Assembly: GCA_900551985.1 (NCBI GenBank)
Contig: URYG01000206.1
Span: forward strand, 1-5,687
Direction of reading: 5' to 3'
DNA from: an uncultured Prevotella sp.
Lineage (GTDB): Bacteria; Bacteroidota; Bacteroidia; Bacteroidales; Bacteroidaceae
Length of the DNA stretch: 5,687 nucleotides
The notes under the pieces were generated by a model that was not told where the DNA came from, searched no databases, and saw only the letters and a list, made by a program, of their open reading frames with translations. Both the position numbers and the translations under genes were made by a program. Shown here piece after piece: positions 1 to 4,291 of the stretch; the stretch's first letter is position 1, and each line of letters starts with the position of its first letter.

Positions 1-1245
1 CAAGCCGCCTCGCCAGCCGATTTCAAGCCGGCTGTGGCAATGGCGGTCTTCCCTCCGCTTGCCGCTCATCTCAAGGGCGTAACCTTCCGCTACATCGACA
101 ATCAGGTGCACGAGGCGGCGATGATGAACCTGCTCGTAGCCCCTATGTCGTCTGGTAAATCGGCGGTAAACGGTCCTATCGACTGCATCATCGACGACCT
201 GGTTCAGATGGATAAGGTGAACCGCCAGAAGGAGCAGGATTGGAAGGACGAGGTGAACACCATGGGCGACAACAAGAAGAAACCCGTTCGCCCGGAAGAC
301 ATCTGCATCCGCATCGTTTCGCCCGACCTTACCCGTGCTGCCTACATCCAGCGTCTCGATGACGTGCAGAAGGCTGGCGGTGCCTATCTCTACTGCAAGA
401 TGGACGAGGTGGACATGCTCAGGAAGTTCAACGACCCTAGCCAGCTGATCCGTCTCTGCTGGGACAATTCAGAGGATGGTCAGGAGCGTGTGGGCACCAA
501 GAGCGTAACCGCCCGCGTAAAGACCCGTTTCAACTGGAATGCTTCGAGCACCATCGCCGTTACCCAGAAGTTCTTCTCGGTTCGTGAGGTGGCTGATGGA
601 GCCGTGAGCCGCCTGTCGCTTGCCACCATCATCCGTCCTGATTTCGCTCCGTATCCGGTAGTGGGAGAGTATGATGCGCTGTTCAAGTCGGAACTGGCTC
701 CTTATATTCATCGCTTGAATGCTGCCAGCGGTTTCAAGGAGTGCAGGAAGGCGCGCCAGCTTATCGAGCGACTGGGCAGTGAGATCATGGAGATGGCTCA
801 GTTGGCTTACAACAAGCCATACGCCGAGTTTGCCAAGCGTGGTTTGGCGAATGGTTTCCGCAGAGCCATGGTGCTTTATCTGGCGAATGGCGAGAAGTGG
901 GAGAAGGCGATAGAGGACTTCATAGAGTGGAGCGTGAAGTACGATCTGTGGTGCAAGATGCGTTTCTTCGGCAATCAGATGCAGGAGGCGATAGATGCCG
1001 ACAATCGTGCCGTGTGCCATTCATCTGGTGTGAGCAATCTTCTTCTCTTCGTTCACGATACCTTTGACAAGGCAGAGATTCAGAATGTCTGTATGGTTCA
1101 TGGCACCAAGACGAAGCTTGCCATCCTCTTGTGCAACTGGAAGAAGCGTGGCTTCATCGTGAAGAACGATGATGATACTTTCTCCAAGACGGCTAAGTTC
1201 ATCGCCAAGTACGGGCATTATGGAACGCCGGGAATGGCAGCGTAA
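1..1245 (+). CDS. DUF3987-like P-loop protein of Bacteroidetes mobile elements, C-terminal part (5' truncated by window)
   Basis: The frame is open from base 1, so the GTG/ATG codons near 34-42 are not likely to be the true start; 414 residues are visible before the TAA at 1243. A P-loop-like motif APMSSGKS lies at visible residues 47-54 and a Walker B-like strand AYLYCKMDE at 128-136, suggesting an ATPase fold. The segment PADFKPAV...FRYIDNQVHE just before the P-loop resembles what I remember of Bacteroidetes DUF3987 proteins, which often follow a VirE/primase-like N-terminal region and are carried on integrated elements. The C-terminal part (about 360-400, with LLCNWKKRGFI) looks like a small winged-helix-type DNA-binding segment, by inference. 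The likely role is replication or helicase/primase function for a mobile element; no substrate can be read from the sequence. It ends 60 nt before a strong terminator, so it is the last gene of its transcript. The family call is from memory of the pattern, not from a search. Confidence 0.7.
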   Translation, partial: QAASPADFKPAVAMAVFPPLAAHLKGVTFRYIDNQVHEAAMMNLLVAPMSSGKSAVNGPIDCIIDDLVQMDKVNRQKEQDWKDEVNTMGDNKKKPVRPEDICIRIVSPDLTRAAYIQRLDDVQKAGGAYLYCKMDEVDMLRKFNDPSQLIRLCWDNSEDGQERVGTKSVTARVKTRFNWNASSTIAVTQKFFSVREVADGAVSRLSLATIIRPDFAPYPVVGEYDALFKSELAPYIHRLNAASGFKECRKARQLIERLGSEIMEMAQLAYNKPYAEFAKRGLANGFRRAMVLYLANGEKWEKAIEDFIEWSVKYDLWCKMRFFGNQMQEAIDADNRAVCHSSGVSNLLLFVHDTFDKAEIQNVCMVHGTKTKLAILLCNWKKRGFIVKNDDDTFSKTAKFIAKYGHYGTPGMAA

Positions 1246-1304
1246 GGTTGGTGTAGGGCTTTGCTCTTATATAATAAGGTGAAAAGGTGTTTGACCACTA
1301 AGAA

Positions 1305-1347
1305 GGGATCTATATGCACTGAAATAGTGCGTATGGGTCCCCTTTTT
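1305..1347 (+). terminator. Intrinsic terminator after the DUF3987-like gene
   Basis: A 16-bp uninterrupted stem (1305-1320 with 1326-1341; GGGATC... pairs with ...GGTCCC, including a few G-U pairs) encloses a 5-nt GAAAT loop. It is followed by CTTTTT. It starts 60 nt after the stop codon of the upstream gene. On the opposite strand the downstream run is only TTCTT, so it should act mainly rightward. Confidence 0.88.
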
Positions 1348-1365
1348 GTAACATCTCTGTAAAGG

Positions 1366-1385
1366 TTCTTGACCTTCATCAAGAA
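1366..1385. repeat. Short inverted repeat TTCTTGA/TCAAGAA
   Basis: TTCTTGA (1366-1372) and TCAAGAA (1379-1385) form a perfect 7-bp inverted repeat with a 6-nt spacer, between the upstream terminator and the next promoter. No T-run follows, so it does not look like a terminator. It could be a protein-binding site or chance. The rest of the 1246-1418 gap holds nothing else I can recognise besides the terminator and the repeat at 1400-1421. Confidence 0.4.
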
Positions 1386-1399
1386 ATCGGGGCTTTTTG

Positions 1400-1434
1400 A
1401 AACTTTTCTCCCAAAAAGTTTGTGTGCGAACACA
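1400..1434. promoter_or_regulatory. Two inverted repeats overlapping the promoter: candidate operator
   Basis: AAACTTTT (1400-1407) and AAAAGTTT (1414-1421) form an 8-bp inverted repeat whose right arm supplies most of the -33 TTTG. Immediately after it, TGTGT-GCGA-ACACA (1421-1434) is a second, 5-bp inverted repeat inside the promoter spacer. Dyads across a -33 element and spacer are where a repressor could act. This function is inferred; AT-rich dyads also arise by chance. Confidence 0.35.
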
Positions 1435-1450
1435 GAAAGTCGTATCTTTG
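1419..1450 (+). promoter_or_regulatory. Bacteroidetes-type promoter driving the 1455-1893 transcript
   Basis: TTTG (1419-1422) and TATCTTTG (1443-1450) are separated by 20 nt, an exact match to the Bacteroidetes primary sigma consensus TTTG-N19/20-TAnnTTTG. Transcription should begin about 4-7 nt after the -7 box, near 1455. The promoter follows a terminator and precedes another at 1871-1893, so it defines its own unit. Confidence 0.85.
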
Positions 1451-1487
1451 CATCGGAATTAAGAAAGAAGGATAAAAGATTAGTAAT

Positions 1488-1605
1488 TTCAGGATACGAA
1501 AGGTATTGATTATAAGGGATTAAGATTGAAAAGTCAGGATAAGAAAAAGGTTAATGATTGAGTTCAGGATAAGAGAGGTATTAGAAATAAGGTAAAGATT
1601 GAAAA
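1488..1605 (+). repeat. Imperfect direct repeats in the C-poor leader
   Basis: TTCAGGATACGAAAGGTATT (1488-1507) recurs as TTCAGGATAAGAGAGGTATT (1563-1582), 18 of 20 bases identical. Both copies continue into a diverged stretch that ends in AAGATTGAAAA (1522-1532 and 1595-1605), giving units of about 45 and 43 nt. A shorter middle copy begins TCAGGATAAGAAAAAGGTTA at 1534. The TCAGGATA cores start at 1489, 1534 and 1564, so spacings are 45 and 30 nt. Confidence 0.65.
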
Positions 1606-1673
1606 TAGGGTAACATTGAAAGATTGTTAAGAAAAGGATAATGTTGAATTTAAAGTAAAGAAAGGGAAAAGTT

Positions 1674-1754
1674 ATGTTAGTATTAGGTATTGTTTTCGCA
1701 GCAGTAGTAGCATTTGCTGCAACAGTAGGCGCAGCTAGCAACAAGCTTGCTTAA
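1674..1754 (+). CDS. 26-residue hydrophobic micro-protein (unrecognised)
   Basis: The ORF runs ATG 1674 to TAA 1752-1754. The peptide begins MLVLGIVFAAVVAFAATVG and ends AASNKLA, so about 19 residues form one hydrophobic, Ala/Val-rich segment, with a single lysine near the C terminus. That is compatible with a single transmembrane helix or a very short secreted or membrane-active peptide. An AAAGGGA purine run lies 7 nt before the ATG (GGG at 1664-1666), better than most starts here. The frame has a stop at 1656-1658, so this is the first usable ATG. It sits alone in a unit with its own promoter and terminator, which is the main support that it is translated. It resembles toxin-like or regulatory micro-peptides in size and composition only, and I do not assign a function. 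It lacks the Lys-rich N terminus I remember for Bacteroidetes smalltalk proteins. Confidence 0.5.
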   Translation: MLVLGIVFAAVVAFAATVGAASNKLA

Positions 1755-1759
1755 GCTGC
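1731..1759 (+). other. Stem-loop spanning the micro-ORF stop codon
   Basis: GCAGCT (1731-1736) pairs with AGCTGC (1754-1759), and GCAA (1738-1741) with TTGC (1747-1750), with a small internal loop and a CAAGC apical loop. The TAA stop (1752-1754) lies in the internal loop and 3' arm. Ribosomes finishing the micro-ORF would open this structure. Confidence 0.4.
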
Positions 1760-1771
1760 CAGTGAAGTAAG

Positions 1772-1786
1772 GAACTTTAAAAGTTC
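1772..1786 (+). repeat. Perfect 7-bp palindrome GAACTTT-A-AAAGTTC
   Basis: The two 7-nt arms (1772-1778 and 1780-1786) are exact reverse complements around one base. As RNA only the outer 5-6 bp could pair. As DNA it is a symmetrical site. Function unknown. Confidence 0.4.
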
Positions 1787-1810
1787 AGAAACAGTAATTG
1801 AAGCAAAGTA

Positions 1811-1862
1811 GGAAGCCAATATGGGCTTCCGAGATGTAGAAGGGGAGCCAAAGGGGCTTTCC
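1811..1862 (+). other. Two tandem GC-rich stem-loops
   Basis: Stem 1 is GGAAGCC (1811-1817) with GGCTTCC (1824-1830), 7 perfect pairs and a 6-nt AATATG loop. Stem 2 is GGGGAGCC (1842-1849) with GGCTTTCC (1855-1862), 8 pairs including two G-U, and a 5-nt AAAGG loop. The stems resemble each other (GGxAGCC/GGCTTxCC), suggesting duplication or a shared ligand. Neither has a T-run after it, so they are RNA structures rather than terminators. Confidence 0.55.
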
Positions 1863-1870
1863 GGAATGAG

Positions 1871-1893
1871 GGAGCGGATAATGCTCCTTTTTT
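1871..1893 (+). terminator. Intrinsic terminator of the 1455-1893 unit
   Basis: GGAGC (1871-1875) pairs with GCTCC (1883-1887) around a 7-nt loop, followed directly by six T (1888-1893). The preceding GAG can extend the stem by A-U and G-U pairs into the T-run. Confidence 0.8.
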
Positions 1894-1934
1894 GTTTAAC
1901 ATTAAAATATCAGATAGACATTATATATAAAAGG

Positions 1935-1975
1935 AAATCGGGCGGTTAACAGGTTAACAGTTAACAGCCCGATTT
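1935..1975. terminator. Probable bidirectional terminator with TTAACAG repeats in the loop
   Basis: AAATCGGGC (1935-1943) and GCCCGATTT (1967-1975) form a perfect 9-bp stem. The 23-nt loop and stem edge hold three TTAACAG copies (1946-1952, 1954-1960, 1961-1967). GTTAAC at 1945-1950 can pair with GTTAAC at 1960-1965, lengthening the stem by 6 bp after one G-A mismatch. T-rich tails follow on both strands (ATTTTCTTTG on +, ATTTCCTTTT on -). It lies between convergent units and is the likely terminator for the leftward operon ending at 2077. Nothing else clear is seen in 1976-2076 except an 8-bp inverted repeat AGATTTAC/GTAAATCT (2011-2018, 2055-2062). Confidence 0.65.
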
Positions 1976-2076
1976 TCTTTGTTTCTACCCCTATTCGAGG
2001 ATGATTTTTGAGATTTACTAAATAGAAGAAATCTTGTATCTTATTGATATGTAGGTAAATCTGATTCTTTTTAATC

Positions 2077-2742
2077 TTATTTTCCAAGATATGGTTTCAG
2101 GATTTCCGCCCACTTCAGATAAGCTTTTCCAAGCAGATGCAAGCCATCGTTGCTGTAATCCGGGTTCATATCCTGGGTTCCAGGATCCACGAACTCAGAG
2201 AAGAGGTCGATGTAGGTCAAGCCACGGCGTTTGGCGATGTCCTTGATCAGGGCGTTGAGGGCAGGAATGTCGTTCTTGCGCTTCATGTGACCGGTGAACA
2301 TATTATACTTCGGGTTCAGTGGCAGAACGCTCTGCAGATAGAGTCGGGTAGAAGGAGATTCATTCTTGATTCGCTCTGCAATCTCATCGATGTTCTTGGC
2401 GATTTCCTCGATGCTGCGGCCGGCAGAGAGGTCGTTGGTGCCGATCAGGAGGAAAATCTTGGCTGGCTTGCCCTGGGTGATGGTGTGGAGGCGGTCGAGA
2501 ACGCCATCGGTTTTATCGCCGCTGATTCCACGGTTCTTGGCGTGTGGATTGTTGAGCAATTCCGCCCACTCGCATCCGTTGGTGATGCTGTTGCCCAGGA
2601 AGATGATGTCCTTCTTGCTGGTTGGGAGAACTTCAAAGAGCGTAGCTCTCTGGTCATAAAATGTAGTGTGCTTGCGTCCTTGTGCCTGTAAGGTAGTGCA
2701 GGCGCAGAGGAGGCAAATTGATAACAGGAATTGTTTCATCAT
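2077..2742 (-). CDS. Secreted SGNH/GDSL-family hydrolase (esterase or acetylesterase type)
   Basis: This 221-residue protein is complete. Residues 1-20 are a signal peptide (MMKQFLLSICLLCACTTLQA) with likely signal peptidase I cleavage before Gln21; the LCAC stretch could instead be read as a short lipobox, so lipoprotein export is an alternative. All the SGNH blocks are present: GNSITNG (50-56, nucleophile Ser52, the GDS motif changed to GNS), NRGISGD (70-76, oxyanion-hole glycine), GTND (101-104, Asn103), and DGLHL (199-203, catalytic Asp199 and His202). This block pattern fits the PAF-acetylhydrolase-like/rhamnogalacturonan acetylesterase-like group, which removes acyl or acetyl groups from lipids or glycans; the real substrate cannot be read from sequence. 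It probably acts in the periplasm or at the cell surface. It starts 38 nt after the M16 peptidase stop with no promoter between, so it is likely cotranscribed. Confidence 0.9.
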   Translation of the reverse strand: MMKQFLLSICLLCACTTLQAQGRKHTTFYDQRATLFEVLPTSKKDIIFLGNSITNGCEWAELLNNPHAKNRGISGDKTDGVLDRLHTITQGKPAKIFLLIGTNDLSAGRSIEEIAKNIDEIAERIKNESPSTRLYLQSVLPLNPKYNMFTGHMKRKNDIPALNALIKDIAKRRGLTYIDLFSEFVDPGTQDMNPDYSNDGLHLLGKAYLKWAEILKPYLGK

Positions 2743-2780
2743 AATTTTTATATTAAGTTAGTTATTCATGCGTATTTTAG

Positions 2781-4172
2781 TTACTTGAAAATCAGGGTGG
2801 TGAGCCTGTTTTTATCAAACAACTCCTGGGCCACGGCTTGAATTTGGGCGGCGGTAATCTCATCTACCTGCTCGTAGAGGCGGTCAACGTTCTTCTCCCA
2901 GCCATAGTGCAGGAAACTCTTGCCGAAGTCGAGGGCGAAGTTCTCGCGGTTGTCGCAAGCCACGCCTATCTGGCCCTTGATCTGCTTCTTGGCAGCTTTG
3001 AGCTGCGCATCGCTCAATGGCTTCTGCATGAATTTATCCAGTTCCTTTCGAACCAATCTGAGGCAGCGCTTCACATCGTGCTCATCGCAGCCGAAATAGA
3101 TGCTCCAGGTGCCCGTATCGCCATAAGCCACCATCGTGCTTTCTACGGTGTAAACCAAGCCGTTGTGCTCTCTGAGGGCGAGATTCAGCTTGGCATTCAT
3201 ACCCGGTCCGCCCAGCATATTGTTGAGCAGATAGAGCGGCATTCGGCGGTCGTCGTTCACATCGTAAGCCCGGGTTCCTATCATCACATGAGCCTGATGC
3301 GTATTCTTCTGCATCACAATCGTCTGCCCGGCAGGCGAATCCATCGAATCTCCAGAATTCATCGAACCCATCGAATCCCCAGAATCTCGAGAATCCATCG
3401 CTCCCCTAGAAATCTGCGTCATCTGCGGAGCCTGCGAAATTTGCGTATTCTCAGAATCCCGCCCCTCCGAGAATCCCGTGTCTCCCGAGAAATCTGCGTT
3501 ATCTGCGAAATCTGCGTGACTTCCCTCTTCCGCAAGCTTGTCCGATTCATCATCTGCGAGCGCCCTCCCGATAAGCTTCACCAGTCTTTTAAAATCAATA
3601 TCCCCATAAGCGAAGAATATCGCATTATCCGGTCGGTAAAGCTTCCTTGTGAAGCGCAGTGCATCCTCCGTTTTGAACGCCCGAACCTGCTCGGCAGTGC
3701 CCAGAATATTGTGCCCCAGCGGCGAACCCTTAAACAGAATATTCTCGAATTCATCATAAATCAGTTCGGCAGGCGAATCATTATAGCTCTCAATCTCATC
3801 GCAGATTACCTCCACCTCCTTATCTATCTCCGCCTGCGGATAAACCGAGTGGAAGACGATGTCGGAAAGCAGGTCCACGGCCCTTGCAATGTGCTCCTTC
3901 AGGATGGCGGAGTAATACACCGTGCCCTCCTTGTTGGTGTAGGCATTCAGGTCGCCGCCCACACTCTCCAGGCAGTTGAGAATGTGCCACGCCTTGCGGC
4001 GCTCGGTGCCCTTGAAGGTGACGTGCTCGCAGAAGTGAGCCAAGCCCTCTTCGCCCGGCTCCTCGTTGCGGGTGCCGGCGTTTATCTGGTAGCCGCAATA
4101 CACCACCTGGCTATCTGATGGCAGGTGGATGATGCGGAGTCCATTGTCTAATGTATAAGTATTGTATTTCAT
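2781..4172 (-). CDS. M16-family zinc metallopeptidase with a repeat-built linker insertion
   Basis: A 463-residue protein starting at ATG 4172. The inverted zinc motif HFCEH (His46, Glu49 catalytic, His50) is followed 76 residues later by Glu126 in EVICDEIESYND, the expected third ligand. GGDLNAYTNKEGTVYY (72-87) is the usual strand after it. The second M16 domain begins near 284 and keeps GGPGMNAKLNLALREHNGLVYTV (321-343 region), with the conserved Arg/Tyr pair (Arg334, Tyr341). So both half-domains are intact and it should be an active, cytoplasmic peptidase; no signal peptide is seen. Between the domains, residues about 208-281 are a Ser/Asp/Gly-rich low-complexity insert not normal for the family. 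An in-frame ATG 72 nt upstream (4244) is rejected because it lies upstream of the gene's own promoter. It is first in an operon with the SGNH hydrolase. Likely a processing or peptide-degrading protease; target unknown. Confidence 0.92.
   Translation of the reverse strand: MKYNTYTLDNGLRIIHLPSDSQVVYCGYQINAGTRNEEPGEEGLAHFCEHVTFKGTERRKAWHILNCLESVGGDLNAYTNKEGTVYYSAILKEHIARAVDLLSDIVFHSVYPQAEIDKEVEVICDEIESYNDSPAELIYDEFENILFKGSPLGHNILGTAEQVRAFKTEDALRFTRKLYRPDNAIFFAYGDIDFKRLVKLIGRALADDESDKLAEEGSHADFADNADFSGDTGFSEGRDSENTQISQAPQMTQISRGAMDSRDSGDSMGSMNSGDSMDSPAGQTIVMQKNTHQAHVMIGTRAYDVNDDRRMPLYLLNNMLGGPGMNAKLNLALREHNGLVYTVESTMVAYGDTGTWSIYFGCDEHDVKRCLRLVRKELDKFMQKPLSDAQLKAAKKQIKGQIGVACDNRENFALDFGKSFLHYGWEKNVDRLYEQVDEITAAQIQAVAQELFDKNRLTTLIFK
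3336..3515 (-). repeat. Arrays of 9-nt degenerate tandem repeats inside the M16 linker
   Basis: Three blocks are seen (minus-strand sense). At 3489-3515 CGCAGATTT/CGCAGATAA units encode ADFADNADF. At 3408-3446 the same CGCAGATTT-type unit is read one base shifted and encodes TQISQAPQMTQIS. At 3336-3398 seven 9-nt units of the form nnnGATTCn encode MDS-RDS-GDS-MGS-MNS-GDS-MDS. Between them GGGATTCT occurs at 3470-3477 (read G-F-S) and 3453-3460 (read R-D-S). Units of 9 nt keep the frame open whatever the copy number. Confidence 0.8.
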
Positions 4173-4181
4173 TTCAAGGTG

Positions 4182-4213
4182 CAAAGTTACATTGAAAATG
4201 TAATGAATCCAAA
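4182..4213 (-). promoter_or_regulatory. Promoter of the M16 peptidase-hydrolase operon
   Basis: On the minus strand TTTG (4213-4210) and TAACTTTG (4189-4182) are spaced by 20 nt, an exact fit to the Bacteroidetes consensus. The -7 box ends only 9 nt before the ATG at 4172, so the predicted mRNA leader is about 2-6 nt, with no room for a Shine-Dalgarno site. Confidence 0.8.
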
Positions 4214-4228
4214 AAAATGGGCATTTAT

Positions 4229-4259
4229 TTTGCATTATCGCCAAAAAGAATTATCTTTG
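4229..4259 (+). promoter_or_regulatory. Promoter of the sugar kinase-flavodiiron operon
   Basis: TTTG (4229-4232) and TATCTTTG (4252-4259) are spaced by 19 nt, matching the Bacteroidetes consensus. The leader to ATG 4292 is about 27 nt and A-rich without a clear Shine-Dalgarno site. Its -33 element lies 15 nt from the -33 element of the divergent peptidase promoter. Confidence 0.85.
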
Positions 4260-4291
4260 CCACCAAAAAATATAAATAGAGACATAAAACA

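Larger units (their letters stand above)
1455..1893 (+). ncRNA. Candidate structured or dual-function transcript of about 440 nt
   Basis: The unit is bounded by a consensus promoter and an intrinsic terminator and encodes only a 26-codon micro-ORF. It has two halves. The 5' part (to 1673) is purine-rich and almost cytosine-free (5 C in 1461-1673), so it should be largely unfolded. The 3' part holds stem-loops at 1731-1759 (spanning the micro-ORF stop), 1772-1786, 1811-1830 and 1842-1862, then the terminator hairpin. It may be an mRNA for a tiny membrane peptide, a regulatory RNA, or both. I recognise no known RNA family in it. The outer ends are predicted from the promoter and terminator, not measured. 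Confidence 0.45.

Noticed and set aside
1520..1744. A 74-codon minus-strand open frame over the leader and micro-ORF
   Set aside because: It runs antisense to a base-biased leader, which leaves few stops and gives a Phe/Ile/Leu-rich translation. No promoter is seen for it.
1674..1754. Smalltalk protein
   Set aside because: Size and mobile-element context fit, but the Lys-rich N terminus and the pattern I remember for that family are absent.
1455..1893. tmRNA or 6S-like RNA
   Set aside because: No acceptor-stem/T-arm sequence or CCA end and no typical tag end are seen for tmRNA, and there is no long central-bubble hairpin pairing the two ends as expected for 6S RNA.
1902..2087. A 61-codon minus-strand open frame over the convergent terminator region
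   Set aside because: It overlaps a hairpin terminator and the 3' end of the hydrolase, has no promoter or ribosome site, and shows low-complexity AT-rich coding.
3336..3515. CRISPR array
   Set aside because: Units are 9 nt, degenerate, lack unique spacers and lie inside a coding frame.
2838..4118. A 426-codon open frame on the + strand opposite the M16 peptidase
   Set aside because: It is the antisense shadow of a clearly recognisable peptidase. Its translation shows no domain and is dominated by Arg/Ile/His repeats from the 9-nt arrays.
4173..4244. 24-residue N-terminal extension of the M16 peptidase from ATG 4244
   Set aside because: It would begin upstream of the gene's own -33/-7 elements. 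The family starts at the MKYNTYTLDNGLRI segment, and the extension is not signal-peptide-like.
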